A stretch of 64,000 bases of DNA from Geminocystis herdmanii PCC 6308 (GCF_000332235.1 NZ_CM001775.1:2510230-2574229); one strand, 5' to 3'; positions 17,796-27,719 are shown, counted from the stretch's first letter. Notes: generated by a model from the sequence alone, not told the origin. Program-made: numbers and translations.

Positions 17796-18491
17796 ATGGC
17801 TGAAGTTGATAAAATATTGTTAGTAGATGATGAACCGGGTATTAGAGAATCAGTACAAGCATATTTAGATGATAACGAAAATTGGCAGGTAGAAGTTGCT
17901 AGTAATGCGAAAGAGGCATGGAAAAAGTTACAGCAAGATATTCCTGATTTAATTATCTCAGATATTATGATGCCAGAGGTTAACGGTTTAGAATTTCTGG
18001 CACAATTAAAAGATGATATTCGTTTTCGAGATGTACCAGTAATCTTTTTAACGGCAAAAGGTATGACGGGCGATCGCATTGAAGGATATACGGCAGGTTG
18101 TGATGCGTATTTACCGAAACCCTTTGATGTGGACGAATTGGAAGCCATTGTCAGCAATTTGTTGGCAAAGAAAAAGCAACAGAAAGAGAATACTGGGGGA
18201 AATTTGCAATTAGATGAATTAGTTAGGGAAGTGAAAGACATCAAGGATAAACTAGAAAATACCTCTAAATTAACTATAACCGATCTTCCTATGGCGATCG
18301 ATCTTACTCCCAGAGAGCAAAGTGTATTAGACTTAGTAGCATTGGGTTTAATGAATAAAGAAATCGCCAAAAACCTAGAAACTAGCGTGCGCAATGTAGA
18401 AAAATATGTGAGTCGTCTTTTTAGTAAAACAGGCACCAACAGCCGTACAGAATTGGTAAGATTTGCTCTAAAACACGGTTTAACAGAATAA
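17796..18491 (+). CDS. ycf29: LuxR-type response regulator, Ycf29-like
   Basis: 231 residues. Receiver domain at 1-125, with DDEPG acidic pocket, phosphoacceptor Asp in LIISDIMMPEVNG, and the lysine in YLPKPFD. The segment FLTAKGMTGDRIEGYTAGCD is highly typical of the Ycf29 family found in cyanobacteria and red-algal plastids. A Lys/Glu-rich linker leads to a LuxR helix-turn-helix (LTPREQSVLDLVALGLMNKE, then IAKNLETSVRNVEKYVSRLF) at about 165-228. It therefore looks like a DNA-binding regulator under phosphorylation control. No histidine kinase gene is adjacent; the neighbouring gene is a c-di-GMP enzyme on the opposite strand. Confidence 0.82.
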   Translation: MAEVDKILLVDDEPGIRESVQAYLDDNENWQVEVASNAKEAWKKLQQDIPDLIISDIMMPEVNGLEFLAQLKDDIRFRDVPVIFLTAKGMTGDRIEGYTAGCDAYLPKPFDVDELEAIVSNLLAKKKQQKENTGGNLQLDELVREVKDIKDKLENTSKLTITDLPMAIDLTPREQSVLDLVALGLMNKEIAKNLETSVRNVEKYVSRLFSKTGTNSRTELVRFALKHGLTE

Positions 18492-18542
18492 GTGGGGTGA
18501 TTTTTCATTCTTTAACCTAACACCTCCTCTCCATCAAAATAC

Positions 18543-21176
18543 TTATTCAGCAGATTCTACATATATTTGTTTTTGTAAAAATACTGTCGCTTCTATGGCA
18601 GTGACGGGGGGAGAAAACAAGTATCCTTGCCCTAGACGGCATCCTTTATTTTGTAACCATTGTTTCTGTTTTTCATTTTCAATACCCTCCGCAACAGTTT
18701 TAATGCCAATGGATTGGGATAAGGAAATAATTGATTCCGCAATGACTCGATGACGATTATCTAAGTCTAAAACATTAACAAAACTTCGATCGATCTTCAA
18801 AGCATCAACGGGTAGTTGATGTAAATAACTGAAAGAAGAATAACCAGTACCAAAATCATCAATACTGATAGAAATACCCTTCATTTTAATTTGATTCAAT
18901 AAATTAATTGTTATATCAATATTTTGAATTAACATACTTTCAGTAATTTCTAATCCTAAAGTATTAGGTTGTAGTGGATAAGATACCAATAGTCGATCGA
19001 GTAAAGATAACAGAGATTCTTGTAATTGCCTGACGGAAAGATTAACATTCACTTTCAAGGAATGATTAAATTGTTTTTGCCATGTTAATAATTGTTGACA
19101 AGCGTTTTCTAACATCCATGTACCAATGGGGATAATTAATCCTGTTTCTTCCGCAATATCAATAAATTTGATGGGAGATAAAAGTCCTTTTTCGGGATGT
19201 TGCCAACGAATCAAAGCCTCAAATTCTTCGATGGAATTTGTCTCAAGATTGACAATCGGCTGGTAATATATGATAAACTGATTTTTGTCAATGGCAATGC
19301 GCAAATCATTCTCAATCTGTAATCTCTCCATTGCCTGAGAATCCATGACAGGATCAAAAATGGCATATTTACCCTTACCATTTTTTTTAGCTCGATACAT
19401 GGCTATATCTCCATCCCGTAATAAATCTAAGGCTGAATGATGTCTTTCTCCACCGCAAATAATACCAATACTGGTACTAACAAAAACTTCCTGATTGGAT
19501 AAAATCAAGGGCGATTGTAAACCTTCTAAAATTCTTTGAGCTATCTTAACTCCTTCAGCTATTCCTTCAATGTCTTCTAATAAAATAACAAATTCATCCC
19601 CTCCCAGCCTTGAAGCTACATCTGTATCACGAATAAAAAATTTAAGTATTTTCGCCACTTCTATCAATAGTTCATCTCCCACCAAATGCCCTAAACTATC
19701 ATTAACGATTTTGAAATTATCCAAATCTAAAAATAGTAAGCTAAAGTTATAGTCTAAATAGCGTTTCTGTTTTTTTAAAGCTAACTCCAGCCTTTCTATT
19801 AATAAATGACGATTTGGTAAACCTGTTAATTTATCATGGAGTGCGTTATGTTTTAATTGTTGTTCTATCTTAATTCGATCGCTGATATTTGTAATTGTAC
19901 CGACATATCCTTTGAGTTTACCCTGAGCATCATATTCAGCAATACATTGCCCATAAACCCAAATAATTTCACCATCTGGACGTTGAAAACGATATTCTAA
20001 TTTAAACTGTTGATTTTCCTCAATACAATTAAGCCAATATTGTAAGACCATGTCTCTATCTTCAGAATATATCCCATTTAGCCACCCTTCTCCGATCACT
20101 TTTTCCGGTGACAATCCCATCAATTCACAACAATAATCATTGATATAAATACATTTATGACCAATATTTGTGCGAAAAATCCCTACGGGAACGACAGAAG
20201 TAAGACTGGCATAACGCTGTTTACTTTCTTCTAAATTAAACTCAATTTTTTTTCGATAATTTATTTCTTTTTTTAATAAATAATTCCAAAGAGAAAGAAA
20301 AATTAAAACAAAAAAAGGAAGATAAATAAAAGAATTAATGATAATATCTTTAATCTGTTTCCAACCAAATTTTACATTAGGTTCAAGCCATTTTTTTTGT
20401 GCTTGATAATAAATAGAATTAGAATCTTTGATTAATAATTGTAATTGTCGATCGATCCTTGGTAGTAAAGAAAGAGGGTCTCCAGTTTTTACAATAAAAT
20501 GTAAACGGGCGGGATTAATTAAAATATTTGTTCTAACTATATTATAACCATTATCAAATTTTTTCCCAAAGAAATTATTAACAATACCAGCGTCTATTTC
20601 CCCTGTTTCTATCAAAACAAAAATATCATTAAAATCATCAACTTCAATCAATTCTGGAGTGATACCAAAAGCCTTAATTTGTTCCTGTAAAACCTCTTTT
20701 TGAATGCTTGATTTAAGAATACCTACTTTTTTCCCATCTAAATCAAGAATGGAATTTAAATTTAAGTCACGACGAGCATATACTTGTGACCAACTCGCTA
20801 ACACAACTTCATTATTAAAGTCAAAAAGTTGATTTCGCTTGTCGGAATAAGCCACATCTACCATCAAATCTATATCACCTCGTTCAACTTTCCTCAGACA
20901 TTCTTTCCACTGGCAAGGGATGTAAGTAATAGACCAATTTTCTGCTTGAGCAATGCCGTCTATTATCTCTACCCAAAAACCTGCGGGTTTTTCGTTGTCA
21001 TCTATAAAAATTTTTGGATTATTTTGATAAATTCCCACCGTCACAAGTGTAGGAGATTTTGTTTTTCCTATCATCTCTTGTGTTTGTCCATGGGTAAAAA
21101 TTAATAGTACGATCGTGCTTAATAATCCTAAATATTTGATGAAATTAACAACCCGACTACGATTCATTATTTCCAT
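18543..21176 (-). CDS. SBP-PAS-GGDEF-EAL c-di-GMP signalling protein
   Basis: 877 residues. A signal/anchor helix is followed by a periplasmic solute-binding domain of the amino-acid type (about 45-270, VTVGIYQNNPKIF ... DLMVDVAYSDKR ... GIVNNFFGK). A transmembrane helix follows (IINSFIYLPFFVLIFLSLW, about 284-302). Then a PAS domain (about 325-440), a GGDEF domain with intact SRLGGDEFVILLED, and an EAL domain with EEFEALIRW and DDFGTGYSS. Both catalytic signatures look intact, so it could synthesise and degrade c-di-GMP. The binding domain suggests a small-molecule signal in the periplasm. The ligand cannot be predicted. Confidence 0.92.
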   Translation of the reverse strand: MEIMNRSRVVNFIKYLGLLSTIVLLIFTHGQTQEMIGKTKSPTLVTVGIYQNNPKIFIDDNEKPAGFWVEIIDGIAQAENWSITYIPCQWKECLRKVERGDIDLMVDVAYSDKRNQLFDFNNEVVLASWSQVYARRDLNLNSILDLDGKKVGILKSSIQKEVLQEQIKAFGITPELIEVDDFNDIFVLIETGEIDAGIVNNFFGKKFDNGYNIVRTNILINPARLHFIVKTGDPLSLLPRIDRQLQLLIKDSNSIYYQAQKKWLEPNVKFGWKQIKDIIINSFIYLPFFVLIFLSLWNYLLKKEINYRKKIEFNLEESKQRYASLTSVVPVGIFRTNIGHKCIYINDYCCELMGLSPEKVIGEGWLNGIYSEDRDMVLQYWLNCIEENQQFKLEYRFQRPDGEIIWVYGQCIAEYDAQGKLKGYVGTITNISDRIKIEQQLKHNALHDKLTGLPNRHLLIERLELALKKQKRYLDYNFSLLFLDLDNFKIVNDSLGHLVGDELLIEVAKILKFFIRDTDVASRLGGDEFVILLEDIEGIAEGVKIAQRILEGLQSPLILSNQEVFVSTSIGIICGGERHHSALDLLRDGDIAMYRAKKNGKGKYAIFDPVMDSQAMERLQIENDLRIAIDKNQFIIYYQPIVNLETNSIEEFEALIRWQHPEKGLLSPIKFIDIAEETGLIIPIGTWMLENACQQLLTWQKQFNHSLKVNVNLSVRQLQESLLSLLDRLLVSYPLQPNTLGLEITESMLIQNIDITINLLNQIKMKGISISIDDFGTGYSSFSYLHQLPVDALKIDRSFVNVLDLDNRHRVIAESIISLSQSIGIKTVAEGIENEKQKQWLQNKGCRLGQGYLFSPPVTAIEATVFLQKQIYVESAE

Positions 21177-21294
21177 AGCTTTGAGCTTAGTTGATAAAAA
21201 AGGTTGTTAGACTTTTGATCTTAATTCTAATTCTAAAATGCTTAAAAAATGATTAATTATACTTACCACAGGAATAATTTAATTTTAGTGTTTC

Positions 21295-22488
21295 CTATTC
21301 TTCTGTTGATCGATCGGGAATACCCTGACATCCTCCCGGTATGGTCGATCGAGTGTATTCTCCACCCCAACAACAACAGTAATAACGATTCTCCTCACTG
21401 AGATTTTTTACCCCCGTTAAATTAGCTTTTTCGATGACAACTCCCGTATATTCTCCCGTTTTATAGTTCGGCTCTTCCGTACGACTACGAGGACTAGCCG
21501 TTTTGTAATCTCCATAAAATAATCTTACCGCTTTTAAATCTGCTCCTTTTAAACTGGCTTCATAAAGTATAGTACGAGATAAATTAGTTTTGATTAGATC
21601 ACATAAAGATAAATCTGCCCTTACCATATTCGCTTCACTTAAATCTATCCACCGTAAATCTTCCTTATGAAAATTACATCCTGCTAACACTACTCCTAAA
21701 TTAATAACTCTCATGCCAAATTGACGATCTTCTTCATAACCGCCACTGCCGTCTAAAATCGGTCTTCCTAAATGGGCATCTCTGCGTAAAGGAGTAATTA
21801 AACGAGATCGAGATAAAAACCGTAATATTTTTGCTTTACCTGATGAGTCCACACTTCCTAAAATAGCTGCCGTTCTTCCTTCTGCGATCGCTCTTTCTTG
21901 GGGCCAGTCTTCCAACAATCCATCAGGACCTAAAACTAAATCTGAGATACCCTGAAAATAAGCATCAATGGTTTGTTGTTGAGTAATGCGATTTTGTTGA
22001 ATAGTTAAATCCTTAGAAATAACGTATTGTTGCCACGCCACATATACCGCTAACACGGCAATCAAAATTTGTCCGAGTGCGCCTACCCATTCCGCCCAAG
22101 AACCAAATTCATCATATTTGAACTGATTTAACCATAAACCGATACGGTGATAAACTCCTAAATACTTGAATAAAATAGCCGTACTTAAAATTAAACCCAC
22201 AAAACCCACTAAGGTTTTTCTTTCTTGGGGAGTCAGAAAAAAACGAATCCACTCAAGAGCATGAGGTATAACTTGAATAACGGCAAAGGTAAAAGCTAGT
22301 AAAGCACCCGTTAATCCTAACCAAGTATTGTTGGAAAAAATTCCTACGATCGAACTGATCAGAGCAATAAGAATATAGGTAGAATAAGATGTTTTCTCTC
22401 GTTTAACGTAGGTAAGTTGCTTAGGGGGAATGGTATTTAATTCTACAACTTCTAAGTTATTTAGAGTTCGATCGTTATTTTCAGTCAT
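21295..22488 (-). CDS. Pentapeptide-repeat membrane protein
   Basis: 397 residues. Three or four N-terminal membrane spans (TYILIALISSIVGIFS, LGLTGALLAFTFAVIQVIP, TLVGFVGLILSTAILFKYLG, ALGQILIAVLAVYVAWQQYV). A soluble helical part (about 180-250) follows. Then come pentapeptide repeats of the A(D/N)LxX type (LRWIDLSEANMVRADLSLCD, TILYEASLKGADLKAVRLFY, IEKANLTGVKNL). The cysteine-rich YYCCCWGGEY near the end is unusual. Function unknown; the family is expanded in cyanobacteria. Confidence 0.82.
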   Translation of the reverse strand: MTENNDRTLNNLEVVELNTIPPKQLTYVKREKTSYSTYILIALISSIVGIFSNNTWLGLTGALLAFTFAVIQVIPHALEWIRFFLTPQERKTLVGFVGLILSTAILFKYLGVYHRIGLWLNQFKYDEFGSWAEWVGALGQILIAVLAVYVAWQQYVISKDLTIQQNRITQQQTIDAYFQGISDLVLGPDGLLEDWPQERAIAEGRTAAILGSVDSSGKAKILRFLSRSRLITPLRRDAHLGRPILDGSGGYEEDRQFGMRVINLGVVLAGCNFHKEDLRWIDLSEANMVRADLSLCDLIKTNLSRTILYEASLKGADLKAVRLFYGDYKTASPRSRTEEPNYKTGEYTGVVIEKANLTGVKNLSEENRYYCCCWGGEYTRSTIPGGCQGIPDRSTEE

Positions 22489-22655
22489 GCAAAATTAGTG
22501 AATAGTGGATAACAAATAAATAGCTTTCAAAAAAAATTTTATTTGTTGCTAGTAAAGATTTTAACCTTATTATTTCACGATCGAACTCCAATACTTTTCC
22601 GTTAGTCCCTCAAGTTATTTTATCCGCCCCTAAATCCCCAACTTTATATTTTGAA

Positions 22656-22693
22656 GAAAAAAAGGGCTAACCGAATTCGATCGATTAACCCTT
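22656..22693 (-). terminator. Rho-independent terminator of the ycf35 gene
   Basis: Read on the minus strand, AAGGGTTAATC and GGTTAGCCCTT form a stem around CGATCGAATT, followed by a run of seven T. It lies 42 bp past the stop of the DUF1257 gene. Confidence 0.75.
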
Positions 22694-22734
22694 GAATAAT
22701 TAATGGAAAATACACTTTTAGTAAAAAAACTCCA

Positions 22735-23085
22735 TTATTTGAGAACTAACTTAACATTAGCGTTTTGTAATCCTCTTTGTTTTACTTCAGTTAAAGTTTT
22801 GTTTACTGCGTATTTTTGGTTGATGGAATTGATTAACTCAGTTTGATTGTGTTTTTTAGCAACACCCCAGAGATCAGCGATTAAATCAAAGCTACCATCA
22901 GCATTGCGAGACCAACCGAGATCATATTCACCTTCTAAAACGGCTACAATATCAGCACGAAGACGTTGACCGTTATAACCGCGCACATCAGCATCGGTGG
23001 TTACGTTGATACCTAAATCCCGTAAGGAACTGGTTAAAATTTCGGCAGAAGTAATCTTGGTGCGTAAAGTGCTAAAGTGAGACAT
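22735..23085 (-). CDS. ycf35: DUF1257 protein, Ycf35-like
   Basis: 116 residues, the normal length for the family. MSHFSTLRTKIT at the N-terminus and AEILTSSLRDLGI are the family signature. Conserved in cyanobacteria and many algal plastids; the biochemical role is not known. It follows the Ycf46-type AAA gene on the same strand after 106 bp and has a clear terminator behind it, so it is probably the last gene of an operon. A GGAGGAAATTCC lies just before the ATG. Confidence 0.88.
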   Translation of the reverse strand: MSHFSTLRTKITSAEILTSSLRDLGINVTTDADVRGYNGQRLRADIVAVLEGEYDLGWSRNADGSFDLIADLWGVAKKHNQTELINSINQKYAVNKTLTEVKQRGLQNANVKLVLK

Positions 23086-23191
23086 TGGAATTTCCTCCTA
23101 AGAGATTAAAGACAATAGTATGATAGATGCACATAAAGTGCTTGAAATTAATTAGCCCTAAAGCTAATCTTTCCCTGATAGAGAAAGCCTG

Positions 23192-24712
23192 TTAAAACTC
23201 CATGCGTTGATATTCCGCAATGGAGGCTGAAGCAGTTCTGGCTCTTTGTCTAGCCCAGTCTCGTAGCGCTGTTACCTGCTCAGTCATAGTACGGGACAGA
23301 GGTAGTGTGGACTTGATAGCGGCAATTATATCTAATTGGTGAAACTCTCGATCTTGAGCGAAAGCCTCATACATAGCTGCAATAATTGCTTGTTCAATCT
23401 CTGCCCCAGAAAAACCTTCGGATGTCTTAGCTAACTCCTCCGTATCAAAACGGGCGATGTCCGATCGACGTTTAGTAAGATGTATCCTAAAAATTGCTTC
23501 CCGTTCCGCAACACTGGGTAAATCCACAAAAAAGATTTCATCGAAACGACCTTTGCGCAAAAACTCACTTGGTAACTTTTCGATACGGTTTGCCGTTGCC
23601 ATTACAAACACGGGGGAGGTTTTTTCCTGCATCCATGTTAAAAATGAGCCGAAAATGCGACTAGATGTACCACCATCGGAATCGGCTGATCCTGAGCTTC
23701 CTGCAAAAGCCTTGTCTAACTCGTCAATAAATAAGATTGCGGGTGAAATAGACTCAGCAGTTTTCAAGGCACTGCGCAGATTTGCTTCCGATTTTCCTAC
23801 TGTTGAACCGTCATAAACCCTGCCCATGTCTAACCTTAATAGGGGTAAACCCCATAGTTTCGAGGTAGTTTTGGCAATGAGAGACTTTCCACAGCCGGGG
23901 ACTCCTAAGATTAACATTCCTTTCGGTTGCGGTAATCCGTAGGTTCTAGCTTTTTCGCTGAAGGCTTCCGATCGTTGTTTTAACCAGTGTTTGAGTTCTT
24001 CTAAACCCCCGACACCATTAATGGTTTCGTCTTCTTCCATATAGTCAAGAATGCCATTACGCCGAATCAGTTGTTTTTTCTCAGACAGGACGATTTCCAC
24101 TTCATTTTCTGTCAATTGTCCTGCTTTAATCTGAGCTTTTCTATAGACTTTTTCTGCTTCATCGATGGTTAAACCGAGAGCTGCTCTGCGTAATTTTTCT
24201 TTGACTTCGGGAGTGAGACGTTTGCCTCTGCTTTGCTTTAAGGCTCTTTCCAATACTTCGTCTAGCTCGTGAGCTTGAGGTAAGGGAAAATCTAACACCA
24301 CTAAATCTTTTTCTAGTTCTAGGGGTGTTTGCTGATAGGGTGACATTAAGATAATGATTTTATCTGTTCCCTTGAAGGTGGCGATGGCATCCCTTAACCA
24401 ACGGGTTACAGGGGGCGATTCCAAATAAGGATGTAAGTCTTTGAAGATGTAAATTCCTGCTTCTTTTTGACGGATTACCCACTCGATCGCTGCTTCGGGC
24501 GATACAGTATTATGTTGTACTGACTGATTACCTTGTTGACTATATTCAACAATTCCTCTAGTGACAGTCCACAAATACACTCGACGATGTTCTTGAGAGG
24601 ACGACTCATTTACTATAGTTGCTATGGATTCTTCCGCTCTATCTTCTTCTGATGTTACTAGGTAAATCAGAGGATATTGAGCTTTGATGAGAATGTTTAA
24701 CTCTTCTTTCAT
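23192..24712 (-). CDS. ycf46: AAA+ ATPase, Ycf46-like
   Basis: 506 residues. The N-terminal half (about 1-220) starts with MKEELNILIKAQYPLIYLVT, a domain specific to Ycf46 proteins. The AAA+ module has Walker A (GVPGCGKSLIAKT, about residue 269), Walker B (ILFIDELDKAF), a sensor-1 region (VFVMATANRIEKLP) and arginine-finger-like RKGRFDEIF. The Synechocystis homologue, slr0374, belongs to a stress-responsive gene cluster. It sits between an RHH-type gene and ycf35 on the same strand. Substrate unknown. Confidence 0.9.
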   Translation of the reverse strand: MKEELNILIKAQYPLIYLVTSEEDRAEESIATIVNESSSQEHRRVYLWTVTRGIVEYSQQGNQSVQHNTVSPEAAIEWVIRQKEAGIYIFKDLHPYLESPPVTRWLRDAIATFKGTDKIIILMSPYQQTPLELEKDLVVLDFPLPQAHELDEVLERALKQSRGKRLTPEVKEKLRRAALGLTIDEAEKVYRKAQIKAGQLTENEVEIVLSEKKQLIRRNGILDYMEEDETINGVGGLEELKHWLKQRSEAFSEKARTYGLPQPKGMLILGVPGCGKSLIAKTTSKLWGLPLLRLDMGRVYDGSTVGKSEANLRSALKTAESISPAILFIDELDKAFAGSSGSADSDGGTSSRIFGSFLTWMQEKTSPVFVMATANRIEKLPSEFLRKGRFDEIFFVDLPSVAEREAIFRIHLTKRRSDIARFDTEELAKTSEGFSGAEIEQAIIAAMYEAFAQDREFHQLDIIAAIKSTLPLSRTMTEQVTALRDWARQRARTASASIAEYQRMEF

Positions 24713-24779
24713 GGTGTCTGCCTCTCTTGAGTTTTGCGGTTGGCGGTAATCACTGATTTTTATTTACTGTTGCCAGTTA

Positions 24780-25124
24780 TCAGCAGGGGATTAACTCCTC
24801 TTGTGCTTCCTTATCTGCATTGATTTCGCTTCCTTCACCGATTAAGGGGAATTGTTCATCCACTATATTCGGTTGATTTTTCAGGGAAATCATTTCTCCG
24901 TCACGCATTACCATTGCGGCATCGCATTCAGGGCAAACATGGACTTGATGGGTTTTTCCGTAACTCGCTTCTACTTCCTCCACTGTGTCTGGATGTCTCA
25001 GATAAAAACTAATGGCTTTCTCGACTAATGCTGACATAGAATCAGTATCGATCGCCGCTTTTACTTTGAGTTGACGATGCAGTGTTGGTGGAAGATAAAG
25101 AGTAACTTTTTGCTTTTCTTGCAT
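24780..25124 (-). CDS. Ribbon-helix-helix-like protein upstream of ycf46
   Basis: 114 residues. Residues about 5-45 (KVTLYLPPTLHRQLKVKAAI and SMSALVEKAISFYL) look like a ribbon-helix-helix DNA-binding fold. The middle has HVCPECDAAMVMRDGE, a CPxC half zinc-ribbon. The C-terminus is acidic and ends in Cys. It precedes ycf46 by 67 bp on the same strand. It may autoregulate this cluster, by analogy with RHH proteins; that is inference. Confidence 0.65.
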   Translation of the reverse strand: MQEKQKVTLYLPPTLHRQLKVKAAIDTDSMSALVEKAISFYLRHPDTVEEVEASYGKTHQVHVCPECDAAMVMRDGEMISLKNQPNIVDEQFPLIGEGSEINADKEAQEELIPC

Positions 25125-25306
25125 ATTCGCTTTTATTTAATATGCCCTAGTGCGATATTCATTACTTTAACTTCTTTTTTTTCTACTGTCAAGACGTTAC
25201 CCCATTTTAATGGCAATATTGTTACATTTCTTAACAATTGTTTTGAAAAAAAATCACTCAAACCTTTTGAGTGACGTTGATTGTGTTGATTTTTCGGTTC
25301 GATCGA

Positions 25307-25666
25307 TCATTGTCGATAATTAGTAATTTTAGAGATCATTTCGGGAGCTTTTTTTTGCCATGAGGTGTTGAGAGGCTGTTTGATGAGAATACGATAACGG
25401 TAAAAATTTAAGGATTCAAATAAAAATCCGACAATAGCACAGGTAAGCGCGATGGTTAAGATACCGATTGTACCAGAACCTTCCCCAAAAACTGCTAAGA
25501 AATTCCACACTTGTTCATAAAGATTTGTTCCCCAGATACCGATTAATGGTAAATGAGATAGAACAACTAAACCCGCTAATATTGCAGTGCAAAAAACTAC
25601 GGGTACAGCGAAACTAACAAGGGTAGTTAAGAAAAGGGAGAAAAATAGAGATAGCCATATATTCAT
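25307..25666 (-). CDS. Small membrane protein, unknown
   Basis: 119 residues from the ATG at 25666, which has AAGGAAG 9-10 bases upstream; an in-frame GTG at 25687 is less likely. Two long hydrophobic stretches are seen, LSLFFSLFLTTLVSFAVPVV with the adjoining AILAGLVVLSHLPLI, and GTIGILTIALTCAIVGFLFE. The polar tail is Lys-rich. I recognise no family. It lies upstream of, and on the same strand as, the RHH-ycf46-ycf35 cluster, 182 bp away. Confidence 0.6.
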   Translation of the reverse strand: MNIWLSLFFSLFLTTLVSFAVPVVFCTAILAGLVVLSHLPLIGIWGTNLYEQVWNFLAVFGEGSGTIGILTIALTCAIVGFLFESLNFYRYRILIKQPLNTSWQKKAPEMISKITNYRQ

Positions 25667-25868
25667 TGCTTTTACTTCCTTGAACACGGAAGTTCTAAAA
25701 TTTAAAAGGTCATAGCATTTTTTTATACTAACTATTATTTAGATTAAAGCTAAAATCCTGATTTGTCATCACTTTGTCAAGAATCTTAAAAAAACATTAA
25801 AAAACTTGGTATTTTTACCAACATAGTGTAAGAAAATGTTAATTTTCTTAACAAAACAACATAAAAGA

Positions 25869-25978
25869 ATGGAGAATGAAGAATGAAGAATGAAGAATGA
25901 GGGCTAAAGCCCTTACTACAAACAAAATAAAAATTTTTGAGGGTGGTTTAATTCTCAATTTTCAATTTTCAATTCTCA
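25869..25978. repeat. Heptamer array plus half palindromic repeat
   Basis: GAATGAA units are followed by GGGCTAAAGCCC with TTACTACAAAC (25901-25923), a partial copy of the repeat at 4709-4763. Then a second array, (T)TCTCAATTTTCAATTT, abuts the stop codon of the M61 peptidase gene. The 292-bp gap has no gene. Confidence 0.75.
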
Positions 25979-25979
25979 A

Positions 25980-27719
25980 TTATTTAAGCCATTTATGCAA
26001 CATTTCCTGTTGTTTTTTCGAGGGGTTATCAATGATTTTGACTTGATAGCCTAGGGGTTGAGGTGTTTCTAATGTCACTTCTACGGTTTTTAATTCTTCT
26101 TGGTGAAAATAGGTTAATTTGATGATGTCTCCTGTTTGATAGTCTTGTAATCTGTCCATTAAATTATCGCTATTGACTCTAAAGTTATCGATGGCTAATA
26201 ATTCGTCGTCGGCATCAATTCCTGCTTTTCCTGCGGGAGAATTGGCATCGACAAAGGTTATTTTTTCTATACCTCCATCTTTTTGAGTTTTTAAACCTAA
26301 ATAGGGGGGCATATTATTGTCTATTCTTGCTTCTAATTTTAAGCCAAAGGGTTCAAAATATTCGTTAAATGGTAGCTCGATCGTACTCTCTAAATATAAG
26401 TTAAAAAATTCGGTTAAATCTGTATTGGCAATTACTTCTATTTCTTGTTTTAAATCTTCGGGAGTAAAGCCGATTTCTTGTTTACCAAATTTTTGCCACA
26501 TGGTTAACATGACATTATCAAAAGATTTCTCATTATCACTATTTTTTCTAATTAATAAGTCTAATAATAAGGTGACTAATTGCCCTTTTAAATAATAGGA
26601 AATTTGACAATTATTACTATAAGCATCTCGGCGATATAATTTAATCCAAGCGTCAAAACTTGATTCGCTTAAAGGTTGAATTTGTCTGCCGGGAGTGCTT
26701 AAATATTGGCTTATATCTTTACTTAATAATTCAAAAAAAGTTTGTCGGTTATAAATACCTGCTCTTAGGGGTATAATCATGTCATAATAGCTAGTTGAGC
26801 CTTCTGAAAACCACAGAGAAGAAGTATAATTTTCTTGGTCATAATCGAAGGTTTCTAAGGCTTTAGGGCGGATTCTTTTGACATTCCAAAGGTGGAAAAA
26901 TTCATGGGCTACTAACTGAATAAATCGATCGTACTTTTCTTTTTTTTGAAAGCCAAAACGGGGATAATTTAAGACACAACAGTTTTTATGTTCTAGTCCA
27001 CCAAAACCACTAGCGGATAAGTGTAACAAGAAAAAATAATCTTCATAGGGTAATTCTCCAAATATTTTTGCTTCAGTTTCAATAATTTTGATGGTGTCTT
27101 GAATTAGTTTGCCTAGTTTAAGATTTCCTTCTCCCCAAATTACCCATTGATGAGGTTTATTTTCTACGGTGAAATGAGCTATTTTTTGTGTACCAATTTC
27201 AAAAGGGCTATCGACTAAGGTATCAAAATCTTCCGCTAAAAATGTATTTTTTGTGTCGGAAATTCTTGGTAATGAGGTGCTAATATGCCAGTGCGGAAAG
27301 GGTGGTTCGATCGAGATTTTGAATGGTAATTTTTCATAATCAGGAAGATAAAAAAATAATGCTGCCCCATTAAAATAACCATGGGTTGCATCTAAATGAT
27401 TAGTTCTAACGGTTAAATCATTAGCATAAATTTGATATTTTATGGTGATATTTTCTTGATTTTTTGTGTTAATTTGCCAGTGATTTTTAGCTTTTTTTTG
27501 CCAACTTAATTTATTGTGATTTTCTGTAGAGTTTGCTCTAAAATTTTGTAGATGTCGTGAGTATTCTCTGACTAAATAAGAACCGGGAGTCCACACAGGC
27601 ATTTTTAAATCTAAGATATTTTCTTGCCAATTTTCAATATTTAATGTGATGGTAAATAAATGAGATTCTGGACAAGCCATGGAAACAAAATAATGGATAT
27701 TTGGACTAAATTTATTCAT
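25980..27719 (-). CDS. M61-family metallopeptidase with PDZ domain
   Basis: 579 residues. The first 170 form the beta-rich N-terminal domain of M61 glycyl aminopeptidases (MPVWTPGSYLVREYSRH is a signature). The catalytic region has the zinc motif HEFFH within LVAHEFFHLWNVKRIRP (about residue 268), with GLEHKNCCVLNYP before it and SLWFSEGSTSYYDMI carrying the third ligand Glu. A C-terminal PDZ domain (about 470-560) contains ITFVDANSPAGKAGIDADDE. No signal peptide is seen, so it is probably cytoplasmic. Peptide substrate unknown. Confidence 0.9.
   Translation of the reverse strand: MNKFSPNIHYFVSMACPESHLFTITLNIENWQENILDLKMPVWTPGSYLVREYSRHLQNFRANSTENHNKLSWQKKAKNHWQINTKNQENITIKYQIYANDLTVRTNHLDATHGYFNGAALFFYLPDYEKLPFKISIEPPFPHWHISTSLPRISDTKNTFLAEDFDTLVDSPFEIGTQKIAHFTVENKPHQWVIWGEGNLKLGKLIQDTIKIIETEAKIFGELPYEDYFFLLHLSASGFGGLEHKNCCVLNYPRFGFQKKEKYDRFIQLVAHEFFHLWNVKRIRPKALETFDYDQENYTSSLWFSEGSTSYYDMIIPLRAGIYNRQTFFELLSKDISQYLSTPGRQIQPLSESSFDAWIKLYRRDAYSNNCQISYYLKGQLVTLLLDLLIRKNSDNEKSFDNVMLTMWQKFGKQEIGFTPEDLKQEIEVIANTDLTEFFNLYLESTIELPFNEYFEPFGLKLEARIDNNMPPYLGLKTQKDGGIEKITFVDANSPAGKAGIDADDELLAIDNFRVNSDNLMDRLQDYQTGDIIKLTYFHQEELKTVEVTLETPQPLGYQVKIIDNPSKKQQEMLHKWLK

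Noticed and set aside
17744-18508. A 254-codon open frame opposite the Ycf29-type gene
   Set aside because: Its sequence is Ser/Phe-rich and low in motif content, as expected from the antisense of a coding region; the plus-strand gene has clear receiver and LuxR signatures.
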